Part shown: positions 1-6,190 of the stretch, in pieces
Numbering within the stretch: position 1 is the first letter of the stretch
Layout: each line of letters begins with the position of its first letter
Assembly: GCA_937890135.1 (NCBI GenBank)
Contig: CALBYC010000134.1
Span: 1-6,190 of the forward strand
Direction: 5' to 3'
Length of the DNA stretch: 6,190 bases
Source: an uncultured Parabacteroides sp.
GTDB taxonomy: Bacteria; Bacteroidota; Bacteroidia; Bacteroidales; Tannerellaceae
Position numbers and translations under genes: made by a program
The notes under the pieces: model-generated
The model's database searches: none
The model's input: only the letters and a program-made list of their open reading frames with translations
What the model was told of the DNA's origin: nothing

Positions 1-647
1 CAAATATTAGCCGCTTCTTTGATTACCTCCACATAGTCATCAATATACAAATCCAAGGCATTCGCATAAGATTCGTCTGGCTGGATATTGTTGTCTCCGA
101 AGCAAGCATAGGCACGGTGGATAGGCGTTAGCAAAATAATCTGCTGCTCTGGGAAATTCGTTTTCAGATAAGACAGGACTTGGTTGATGCGTCCTCTAAA
201 AGTCTTTCCATCCATTTGGGCTTCTCTGTGTTTGCGGACCTTTTTCACCCTGCCGGACACTTCTACCCGCTGATAGGTCTCTTTATACCATTCGCCCAAC
301 GGGACACTGGCATAAAAGTCGTTCGTGCCCGCGAAGATGAGGATGGCATCCACCGATTCCCCTTTTTCTTCTTTTAGTTTCTGCGCTTGCCCCAACAGGT
401 CGGACCACTGGTTCCCATTAATCCCATAGACCCATGGTTCAATTCCCAGCAATTCCTCTAAAAATTGCCAATAGTTTTTACTAGTCCCGACATGGATTTT
501 ATCTGTGATGGAATCACCCAAATAAGCTACTTTTTTGCCTTTCCATTGGCTGGAAATGATGGCATTCCCAGTAGCGGGTGCATTATCAGAAGCATAGATA
601 CTGTTTATGCACAAGAATGCTGAAAAGATAAACGCTACGAATTTCAT
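1..647 (-). CDS. Exported SGNH/GDSL-type hydrolase, N-terminal part (cut by the left edge)
   Basis: Translating the minus strand from the ATG at 647-645 gives 215 codons open to the window edge, so the C-terminus is missing. Residues 1-19 look like a Sec signal peptide: a short basic start, a hydrophobic core, and a likely signal peptidase I cut after the YA pair before S20. A Cys at 13 is not in a proper lipobox. The mature part shows SGNH-family blocks: GDSIT at 44-48 (S46 the predicted nucleophile), a block II-like GINGN at 75-79 (oxyanion Gly), and GTND at 107-110 (block III Asn). The block V Asp/His pair that completes the catalytic site should lie beyond the left edge and cannot be checked. 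The family hydrolyses ester bonds, often acyl groups on carbohydrates or lipids; the substrate here is unknown. Location is probably periplasm or cell surface. The gene is divergent from the response regulator. The family call is firm, the activity an inference. Confidence 0.85.
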   Translation of the reverse strand, partial: MKFVAFIFSAFLCINSIYASDNAPATGNAIISSQWKGKKVAYLGDSITDKIHVGTSKNYWQFLEELLGIEPWVYGINGNQWSDLLGQAQKLKEEKGESVDAILIFAGTNDFYASVPLGEWYKETYQRVEVSGRVKKVRKHREAQMDGKTFRGRINQVLSYLKTNFPEQQIILLTPIHRAYACFGDNNIQPDESYANALDLYIDDYVEVIKEAANI

Positions 648-681
648 GTTTTGTCTGTAAAGATGTTAATTATAATTTAGG

Positions 682-689
682 CAAAGATA
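682..689 (-). promoter_or_regulatory. Bacteroidetes-type -7 element upstream of the SGNH hydrolase gene
   Basis: On the minus strand this octamer reads TATCTTTG, an exact match to the Bacteroidetes -7 consensus TAnnTTTG, ending 34 bp before the ATG at 647. No good TTTG sits at the usual distance of about 20 bp upstream; a TTTG at 705-702 is only 12 bp away. The start of transcription would be around 675-678. The match is seen directly; promoter activity is inferred. Confidence 0.5.
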
Positions 690-705
690 TAAAATAATTC
701 GCAAA

Positions 706-737
706 CTTGGCAGGATAAAAATATATCTATAGCTTTA
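706..737 (+). promoter_or_regulatory. Bacteroidetes-type promoter of the LytTR response regulator gene
   Basis: CTTG at 706-709 (consensus -33 TTTG) and TAGCTTTA at 730-737 (consensus -7 TAnnTTTG, last base off) are separated by 20 bp, the expected spacing. Transcription would begin near 741-745, leaving a leader of only about 10-14 nt before the ATG at 755. No Shine-Dalgarno sequence is visible, which is usual for this phylum. It overlaps the upstream part of the divergent hydrolase promoter region, so the two could influence each other. Confidence 0.45.
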
Positions 738-754
738 CGCAAAATAACAAGTGT

Positions 755-1462
755 ATGAAATTAACGTGCGCTATAGTAGATGATGAACCGCTGGCTGCCA
801 CATTATTGGAAAGTTACGTGTTGAAAACTCCCTTTTTGGAATTGAAAGGGAAATATAGCAGTGCGGTCGATGCGATGCCGGCATTGCACGATTCCCCCGT
901 GAACCTATTGTTTTTGGACATTCAGATGCCGGAATTAAACGGGTTGGAATTTTCAAAGTTGCTTCCATCAGATACGAAAATCATTTTTACGACGGCCTTT
1001 GACCAATATGCGATAGACAGCTACCGGGTAAACGCTTTGGATTATTTGCTGAAACCCATCAGCTACTCAGATTTCCTGCATTCTGTCCAGAAAGCGCAAG
1101 AGTGGTTCGAGAAGATGATGCCGCCTCTGAATCGTATCTTCGTCAAGACGGAATATAAATTGCTTCAGATAGGATTGGATGATATTCTTTATATAGAAGG
1201 TCTGAAAGATTATGTCAAGATATTTTTGGAGAGTGACCCCCGTCCCGTTTTATCTTTGATCAGCATGAAGGCCGTCGAGGACATGTTGCCATCTGATCGT
1301 TTTGTCCGCGTCCACCGTTCGTTTATTGTGCAACCTGAAAAAATCAAGGTAATCGAGCGGAACAGGATTGTGTTTGGCAAGGAATATATTCCTATTTCGG
1401 ATAATTATAAACAGCACTTTTTTGATTTCTTGGCCAAGCATAGCATACTATTGGCCAAATAA
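755..1462 (+). CDS. LytTR-family two-component response regulator
   Basis: The 235-residue protein has the usual size and order for an AlgR/LytR-type regulator. The receiver domain spans about 3-117: acidic pocket D9, D10 and E11, phosphoacceptor D55 in the LFLDIQMP stretch, switch Thr T80 followed by A81, and K100-P101 on the last strand. A short linker leads to a LytTR DNA-binding domain at about 128-230, with the typical LDDILYIEGLKDYVKI-like core (141-156) and RVHRSFIV (185-192). All key phosphorylation residues are present, so it should be controlled by a sensor kinase, usually a LytS/YehU-type membrane histidine kinase in this phylum. No kinase gene is next to it: the gene is divergent from the SGNH hydrolase and convergent with the dacB-type gene. 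LytTR proteins bind paired short direct repeats upstream of target promoters; targets cannot be told from here. The ATG at 755 gives a receiver starting at the normal place. The stop at 1460-1462 lies inside the opposing gene. Confidence 0.95.
   Translation: MKLTCAIVDDEPLAATLLESYVLKTPFLELKGKYSSAVDAMPALHDSPVNLLFLDIQMPELNGLEFSKLLPSDTKIIFTTAFDQYAIDSYRVNALDYLLKPISYSDFLHSVQKAQEWFEKMMPPLNRIFVKTEYKLLQIGLDDILYIEGLKDYVKIFLESDPRPVLSLISMKAVEDMLPSDRFVRVHRSFIVQPEKIKVIERNRIVFGKEYIPISDNYKQHFFDFLAKHSILLAK
1430..1458. repeat. Two TTGGCCAA palindromes at the convergent gene overlap
   Basis: The self-complementary octamer TTGGCCAA occurs at 1430-1437 and again at 1451-1458, with 13 bp between. The copies can pair with each other as an 8-bp stem with a 13-nt loop on either strand. 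They lie in the last codons of the response regulator (both encode an L-A-K tripeptide) and across the stop of the opposing dacB-type gene. A bidirectional termination or mRNA 3'-end role is possible, but no U-run follows the stem in either direction, so this may be chance. Confidence 0.4.
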
Positions 1463-2917
1463 ACCGAGTAGGAAACGGCTTAAACTGCGGTTGACAGCTG
1501 CGATGTTACCTTCGTAATCATTGATTAGTAGCACGACGCAATACTGTTTCCCTTGATTTTCAATATATCCGGCATAGCACCTGATCTTGCTCATGCTTCC
1601 GCTCTTCAGCCATGCATGGCCAGCCAAGGAAGTCCCTTTTAAGAAGTTCCGTACCGATCCTTCCAATCCGGCTTGTGGAAAAGACTGGAGATATGCTTTT
1701 TTGTGTTTGGACTGAGTTGCCATATAGCCCAGGATGGAGCAGAGAGCGTTCGCCGTGACTTTGTTGGCAAGGGCTAAACCGCTGCCGTCATATATCACGA
1801 AAGGGGACATGTCAATCCCTTTTTCTTCCCAAAACCTTCCCATGACACGAACGCCCCGTTCAAAGGACGATATGGATTCGTTCTTGTTCGCTTTGTATCG
1901 CAGCCCGATTGTTTTAAGGAGGGCATCTGCATATAGGTTATGGCTTACATGGTTCGTTTTTTCTATTATCGTTGCCAGTGTGGGAGAATAGGTGGTTGTT
2001 AACGTTTCCCTTTCTTTTATTTGCCATGATCTCTCCTCTTGCATTTTCCGGTAGCATGATGCCGGCATTTTTACTGTTATCCCTGCTTTATTTAGTTCTT
2101 TCTCCAAGTATTGAGCCGAAAATAGGGCTGGCTCTGGCATATCCCCTTTCATCTTGTAATTGGTTTGATTATCCGGGATGCTTCCATATAAATACCGTTC
2201 TGGCACGAAAGGCATCCCGACAATATATGCGCTATCTTTTGATATGCTTTTTGCTTTCAAATAGTTATGGAATGTGATATTAATGGCCGGGTCGCATCGA
2301 AGGATATGAGGAGAAGTCCCTTCCTCGCCGCTACGTAAATATAAGGAATACATATTGTCGAACATGTTTACACCGTAAGAACCCGCACCATAATAACTGC
2401 CCAAATCCTCATATAACCATTTCATGGATATGCCTTCAGTGTCGAAAATACTTTCATCAGCAATGACTCGGCCATTTATCTTTGTTATGCCTGCAAGGCG
2501 GATGGCGTTTAACCATTCCTGCATGAAACGTTTCGATTCCGGCCCAAATTGTGATGACCCTAATGTGGGGTCTCCATGTCCTTTGATATAAATATTCCCG
2601 TTAAGTATGCCGTTTTGGATAAATCCGTCATATTGGATTTCGGTTGGATAGCGGTATGTTTCCCCTAATAATTCCAGGGCCGTGGCCGTGGTTATAGTTT
2701 TCAGAACGGAGGCTGGGGTGAGACGTTTATCTGCCAAATGACTGACTTTTGCATGGGGGCTGCCTATCTCTTTCACTATGCATCCGATGGAAGCATTATG
2801 CATCTCCGGGGATGCGAGCAATTGTTTGAGTGGCTGTGGCTGTTGGGCATTGGCGCAAATCGCGACAAAGGAAAGAATGACGGCAACTGATAAAAAAAGC
2901 AGTCTGTATTGTTTCAT
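1448..2917 (-). CDS. dacB: D-alanyl-D-alanine carboxypeptidase/endopeptidase, PBP4 (DacB, peptidase S13) family
   Basis: With the ATG at 2917-2915 the protein has 489 residues, normal for the family. Residues 1-24 form a clear signal peptide (KQYR, then a long hydrophobic core, likely cut after ANA before Q25), which decides this start; an in-frame ATG at 2980 would put 21 non-signal-like residues in front. The penicillin-binding active site is complete: S70-V-L-K73 (nucleophile and general base), S325-H326-N327 as the SxN motif, and K438-S439-G440 as the KTG equivalent. The class C marks GHGDPTL (113-119) and DGSGL (377-381) are also present. The catalytic domain is split by the domain II/III insertion, about residues 90-305. 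Family members cleave terminal D-Ala from peptidoglycan stem peptides or D-Ala-meso-DAP crosslinks in the periplasm and are inhibited by beta-lactams. It lies 119 bp downstream of secDF in the same direction and overlaps the response regulator tail to tail by 15 bp. Confidence 0.93.
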   Translation of the reverse strand: MKQYRLLFLSVAVILSFVAICANAQQPQPLKQLLASPEMHNASIGCIVKEIGSPHAKVSHLADKRLTPASVLKTITTATALELLGETYRYPTEIQYDGFIQNGILNGNIYIKGHGDPTLGSSQFGPESKRFMQEWLNAIRLAGITKINGRVIADESIFDTEGISMKWLYEDLGSYYGAGSYGVNMFDNMYSLYLRSGEEGTSPHILRCDPAINITFHNYLKAKSISKDSAYIVGMPFVPERYLYGSIPDNQTNYKMKGDMPEPALFSAQYLEKELNKAGITVKMPASCYRKMQEERSWQIKERETLTTTYSPTLATIIEKTNHVSHNLYADALLKTIGLRYKANKNESISSFERGVRVMGRFWEEKGIDMSPFVIYDGSGLALANKVTANALCSILGYMATQSKHKKAYLQSFPQAGLEGSVRNFLKGTSLAGHAWLKSGSMSKIRCYAGYIENQGKQYCVVLLINDYEGNIAAVNRSLSRFLLGLFGQ

Positions 2918-2966
2918 GTTGCAAAATAATGGATTGTTTTTGTCGGGCATAGGGGGGAAGAACATA

Positions 2967-3019
2967 ATAATAGCGTTCATTTCACTATGCGCTATTGGTT
3001 GTGAAATAAACGCTATTAT
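2967..3019 (-). terminator. 19-bp hairpin between secDF and the dacB-type gene, probable terminator or 3' processing element
   Basis: Positions 2967-2985 and 3001-3019 form an inverted repeat matching at 18 of 19 positions, with a 15-nt loop (2986-3000). The one mismatch (C2978 against A3008) becomes a G-U pair in RNA read from the minus strand but A-C in the other direction, so the fold suits the secDF-dacB transcript. It begins 17 bp after the secDF stop. Downstream in that transcript the bases read UAUGUUCUUCC, only modestly U-rich, so termination may be partial. The loop carries another copy of the arm core (AATAGCG on the minus strand, 2996-2990) that can pair instead with 2975-2969 as a 7-bp stem. 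It could also be an operator or attenuator for the dacB-type gene, whose start lies 49 bp beyond. Confidence 0.65.
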
Positions 3020-3036
3020 AAAGAGGTTTGAGCTTG

Positions 3037-6036
3037 TTATTTCCCTTCTTTAATTGCTTGTTTGTTTATCTTTCTCTTCTGCAATTCGTAAGCGATAGGA
3101 GTTGCTATGAACAGAGTTGAGTAAGTACCGATAATGATACCTAACAAGATTGCAAACGTGAAGCTTCGTATCGTACTACCACCCAGGATGAAGATACATA
3201 TAACGACAACCAAGGTAGTTAAAGATGTATTGAAAGTACGGCACAATGTCGAGTTCAAGGCATCGTTGATTACCTGATAACGATCGCGGTTTGGATATGT
3301 TTGGATGGTTTCACGAATGCGGTCAAAGACAACCACTGTGTCATTGATGGAATAACCGATGATGGTCAAGATGGCAGCAATGAATGTCTGGTCCACTTCC
3401 ATTGAGAAAGGCAACAGTTTCCACAACAATGTGTAGAATGATATGATACACAAAGTCGTTGTTGTGACGGATGCAAAAGCTCCCACAGAGAATGAGATGT
3501 CGCGGAAACGCAGCAAGATGTAAGCAGCCATACAAATCATTGAGAAAATAACGGCTAAGAATGCGGCGTTCTTGATGTCATCCGCCATGGACGGCCCTAC
3601 TTTTTGTGAACTCTTTATATATTCATTTGTGAATTGGTCGAGAGTCGTCCCTTCCTTCAACAGAGGTTTTAGGCCTTCATACAGTTTGTTTTCAATTTCT
3701 TGGTCGATTGCCGGGTCCTGAACATCTATTTTATAGTTTGTCGAGATTCGCACCTGGTCTGGTGTGCCGATTGTAATGACGCTTACCGCCCCATCCAATT
3801 GCGGTTCCAGAAGACTGCGTACTTTATCCGTGCTGACCTCCTTGTCAAAACGTACAATATAATTGCGGCCGCCAGTGAAATCAATGCCTTTATTCAATCC
3901 TATCGTCATCATGGAGATGACACCCAATATGATGATGGACAAAGGTATCAGGTAACCCAACTTGCGTGCTCCCAAGAAGTTTATTTTCGGGTTCTTCAAC
4001 AAATTCTTGGTTAAATTGGTGACGAAGGTTACATTCTTGAGCTTATCTTTTGCCAATAATGACTCGTACACGATGCGGGTCAAGAAGACGGCAGTCAAGA
4101 AGCTTGCGAACAAACCTATGATCATCGTTGTCGCGAAACCCCGGATAGGGCCTGTTCCAAAATAGAATAATACGACACCTGTGATGATTGAGGTCAGGTT
4201 TGAGTCGAAGATAGCCGAGAATGCATTGCTATAACCATCTGCGATAGCTTTGCTTAAAGTCTTGCCTGCGCGAAGCTCTTCTTTTGTACGTTCATAAATC
4301 AATACGTTTGCATCGACTGCCATACCTAATGTCAACACCATACCGGCAATGCCAGGCAAGGTAAGGACGGCCTGGAAGGATGCCAAGATACCCATTGTAA
4401 AGAAGATGTTCAGTATCAATGCCCCATCTGCTATCAATCCGGGGATGATGCCGTAGAAAGCGCACATGTATGCCATCAACAGGACCAATGCCAACAAGAA
4501 TGAGATGAACCCGGAATTGATGGCTTCCTGGCCCAATGACGGTCCGACAACGTCTTCCTGGACGATATGTACGGAGGCTGCCATTTTACCAGATTTCAAC
4601 ACGTTGGCCAAGTCTTTCGCTTCTTCCGGGGTGAAGTTCCCTGTGATAGAGGATTGTCCACCTGTGATTTCACCCTGTACATTTGGTGCGGAATAAACCA
4701 TGCCGTCCAATACGATGGCTATCGAGCGGTTTACATTCTCTTTTGTCAGGCGAGCCCAAGCTTTAGCTCCTTCCGCATTCATTGTCATGCTAACCTGCTG
4801 GCTTGAAATGCCTGGCTGTTGGACGAAGTCGGCTTTTGCGTCTGTTACGACATCTCCGCCTAAAGCGGGAGAACCATCACGGTTTGTGACTTTCAAAGCA
4901 TATAATTCGAAGAACATGCCTTTTTCATCCATGGCTTTTACGCCCCATTTCAAAGACAAGTTGCGCGGCAATGCCTCTTTGACCTGTTTGTAGCTCAAGT
5001 ACTCGTTGATTTTATCCATATCGCTTACGCGAGCAAAACCAACCACTGCACTTGGCGCCAATTGGCCGTTGTATTGGTTGATTTGCAATAGGGCAAATAG
5101 CGGGTGTTTTTTTGCGAACTCGGCTTCTGAAGGGTTGGCTTCTGCTCTGTCATCGCCTTTAATGCTGTCAAGCAATGCAGAGGCGGAATCGCTGGCTTCA
5201 TCTTTCGCTGCATGTTGAACAGCCGGAGCTTCTTCTGTCTCTGCCGCCGCTGCCGTGGTGTCGCTTGAAGCTGAAAGCACATTGGCCAAAGCGGCATCGG
5301 CTGCTACTAATTGTTGGTAAATTTCAGGCAACTTGTATGTTTCCCAAAACTCCAGATTTGCACTTCCTTGCAACAACTTGCGGACACGTTCCGGTTCTTT
5401 CACCCCAGGCAGTTCTACCAGAATACGGCCTGCTGTCTCAAGACGCTGGATGTTGGGCGATACTACACCGAAACGGTCAATACGGGTACGTAACACGTTG
5501 AATGAGTTGTCAATCGCACTTTGGACTTCCTCCTTTAGGACAGAAATCACTTGAGCGTCTGAACTCTGGGGAGTAATTTTGTCTTTCAACTCGAATGTGC
5601 TGAAAATAGATGAAAGACGAGCATTGCTGTCCAAAGCCTTGTACTCATCGGCGAACAGGTCGACGAAATTCTTCTGGCTGGTTGCCTGATGCGCATAAGC
5701 CAAGTCCAAAGCCTTGTTGAAATTCTCGTCGGGATTATGATTAGACAGAGAGCGAATGACATCTGGAACGCTTAATTCCAGAACAACGTTCATACCGCCT
5801 TTCAAATCCAGGCCTAAGCTGATTTCCATCTCACGGCACTCTTTCAACGTGTAGCCTAACCACACTTTTTCAGTTGATAGAGAATCTAAATAAAGACTCT
5901 CTTTTACAGCGTCTCCGCCAGCATACTCAGCTGCTTTTTTATTGTATCTATTCGTAACAAACGAGAACGACAGATAAAACAAACAAACAAGCGTAAGCAG
6001 CACTGCAAAGACTTTCACAAATCCTTTGTTTTGCAT
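3037..6036 (-). CDS. secDF: Protein translocase subunit SecDF (SecD-SecF fusion)
   Basis: The 999-residue protein joins SecD and SecF, an arrangement usual in Bacteroidetes. SecDF is an inner-membrane RND-superfamily partner of SecYEG that uses the proton gradient to help pull exported proteins through to the periplasm. I see 12 membrane segments. SecD half: about 7-28, then 508-530, 533-553, 558-580, 606-626 and 632-656. SecF half: about 693-712, 821-842, 848-871, 880-905, 935-952 and 958-980. SecD marks are LGLDLKGGM (74-82), VLRTRIDRFGV (181-191) and the VDAN motif with D575 in the fourth segment. SecF marks are GIDFTGG (717-723), the NDT motif with D899, and R933. D899 and R933 have the same 34-residue spacing as D637 and R671 of Thermus SecDF, and D575 corresponds to its D340, so the proton relay looks intact. 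An Ala/acidic low-complexity insertion lies at about 245-310. The ATG at 6036 places the first membrane segment right after a short basic start. Confidence 0.98.
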   Translation of the reverse strand: MQNKGFVKVFAVLLTLVCLFYLSFSFVTNRYNKKAAEYAGGDAVKESLYLDSLSTEKVWLGYTLKECREMEISLGLDLKGGMNVVLELSVPDVIRSLSNHNPDENFNKALDLAYAHQATSQKNFVDLFADEYKALDSNARLSSIFSTFELKDKITPQSSDAQVISVLKEEVQSAIDNSFNVLRTRIDRFGVVSPNIQRLETAGRILVELPGVKEPERVRKLLQGSANLEFWETYKLPEIYQQLVAADAALANVLSASSDTTAAAAETEEAPAVQHAAKDEASDSASALLDSIKGDDRAEANPSEAEFAKKHPLFALLQINQYNGQLAPSAVVGFARVSDMDKINEYLSYKQVKEALPRNLSLKWGVKAMDEKGMFFELYALKVTNRDGSPALGGDVVTDAKADFVQQPGISSQQVSMTMNAEGAKAWARLTKENVNRSIAIVLDGMVYSAPNVQGEITGGQSSITGNFTPEEAKDLANVLKSGKMAASVHIVQEDVVGPSLGQEAINSGFISFLLALVLLMAYMCAFYGIIPGLIADGALILNIFFTMGILASFQAVLTLPGIAGMVLTLGMAVDANVLIYERTKEELRAGKTLSKAIADGYSNAFSAIFDSNLTSIITGVVLFYFGTGPIRGFATTMIIGLFASFLTAVFLTRIVYESLLAKDKLKNVTFVTNLTKNLLKNPKINFLGARKLGYLIPLSIIILGVISMMTIGLNKGIDFTGGRNYIVRFDKEVSTDKVRSLLEPQLDGAVSVITIGTPDQVRISTNYKIDVQDPAIDQEIENKLYEGLKPLLKEGTTLDQFTNEYIKSSQKVGPSMADDIKNAAFLAVIFSMICMAAYILLRFRDISFSVGAFASVTTTTLCIISFYTLLWKLLPFSMEVDQTFIAAILTIIGYSINDTVVVFDRIRETIQTYPNRDRYQVINDALNSTLCRTFNTSLTTLVVVICIFILGGSTIRSFTFAILLGIIIGTYSTLFIATPIAYELQKRKINKQAIKEGK

Positions 6037-6092
6037 TTTGAACTTTATTGTTTTTTGTTATTACTTTATTATTCCGATTTTTTCACAGGGTG

Positions 6093-6100
6093 CAAATATA
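6093..6100 (-). promoter_or_regulatory. Bacteroidetes-type -7 element upstream of secDF
   Basis: The minus strand reads TATATTTG here, an exact match to TAnnTTTG, 56 bp before the secDF ATG. No convincing TTTG is found about 20 bp upstream (6120-6125), so the -33 half is weak or absent. The start of transcription would be near 6086-6089, giving an A-rich leader of about 50 nt without a visible Shine-Dalgarno sequence. Confidence 0.5.
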
Positions 6101-6148
6101 GGGCTTTTTTTCTTGATTCTGAGTAATTAGAATAATTATTTGCCCGGA

Positions 6149-6182
6149 CTTGCTTGATTAATGAACCAATTTTTTATCTTTG
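6149..6182 (+). promoter_or_regulatory. Bacteroidetes-type promoter reading rightward out of the window
   Basis: TATCTTTG at 6175-6182 is an exact TAnnTTTG match on the plus strand. Two CTTG candidates for the -33 element lie upstream: 6149-6152 (22-bp spacer) and 6153-6156 (18-bp spacer), either side of the usual 19-21. It would start transcription at about 6186-6190, for a gene beyond the right edge and divergent from secDF. The gene itself is not visible. Confidence 0.45.
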
Positions 6183-6190
6183 GCACAAAA

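Noticed and set aside
180..377. 65-codon plus-strand open frame
   Set aside because: It is antisense to the SGNH hydrolase, covering its conserved GTND block and following residues, and has no independent support.
1734..2277. Plus-strand open frames (1734-1991 and 1972-2277) that might be small membrane proteins
   Set aside because: They lie fully antisense to the dacB-type gene, whose active-site motifs run through the same bases, and show no recognisable domain or promoter; they are shadows.
2922..2929. TTATTTTG on the minus strand as a possible -7 element for the dacB-type gene
   Set aside because: It deviates at the conserved second base, has no -33 partner at the right distance, and would start transcription at about the ATG itself.
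3015..3020. E. coli-like TATAAT on the minus strand between secDF and the dacB-type gene
   Set aside because: Bacteroidetes housekeeping promoters use TAnnTTTG rather than TATAAT, and the hexamer is part of the hairpin arm and its flank.
2778..3053. 91-codon plus-strand frame spanning the secDF-dacB gap
   Set aside because: It is antisense to the dacB signal peptide region and the end of secDF, runs through the hairpin, and has no family signature or promoter.
4466..5554. Several plus-strand and one minus-strand alternative frames inside secDF
   Set aside because: SecDF is continuous and motif-complete here; the alternative frames reflect its Ala-rich and membrane codon bias.
1..6190. CRISPR array, insertion sequence, phage, toxin-antitoxin or other defence system
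   Set aside because: No repeat array, transposase, integrase or toxin-like small gene pair is visible; the window is filled by four recognisable genes with short intergenic gaps.

Overview
The window looks like a chromosomal segment of a Bacteroidales bacterium (Bacteroides/Parabacteroides-like; the genus cannot be fixed by eye). Three things point there: a single-chain SecD-SecF fusion of about 1000 residues, promoter elements matching the Bacteroidetes -7 consensus TAnnTTTG, and A/T-rich start regions without clear Shine-Dalgarno sequences. Base composition and codon use look even across the genes, and I see no mobile element, integrase, CRISPR array, rRNA or tRNA.

Layout. Positions 1-647 (minus strand) hold the N-terminal 215 codons of an exported SGNH/GDSL-type hydrolase, cut by the left edge. 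A 107-bp divergent intergenic region (648-754) carries promoter-like elements on both strands. Positions 755-1462 (plus) encode a complete LytTR-family response regulator with no kinase beside it. Its 3' end overlaps by 15 bp the convergent 3' end of a dacB-type D-Ala-D-Ala carboxypeptidase/endopeptidase (1448-2917, minus). After a 119-bp gap containing a strong 19-bp hairpin (2967-3019) comes secDF (3037-6036, minus). The last 154 bp (6037-6190) hold a -7 element reading left into secDF and another reading right into a gene outside the window.

Function. secDF encodes the proton-driven accessory unit of the Sec translocon, and dacB encodes a Sec-exported periplasmic peptidoglycan hydrolase. 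They lie in the same direction but the hairpin separates them, so they may be one leaky transcription unit or two units. The SGNH protein is also Sec-exported. The response regulator is probably controlled by a kinase encoded elsewhere; nothing here shows its targets.

I found no convincing previously undescribed system. The most notable non-coding structure is the hairpin between secDF and dacB. It contains a third copy of its arm core in the loop, and its single mismatch becomes a G-U pair only in the minus-strand RNA. Other modest points are the paired TTGGCCAA palindromes at the convergent gene overlap and the Ala/acidic low-complexity insertion in the SecD part of SecDF.
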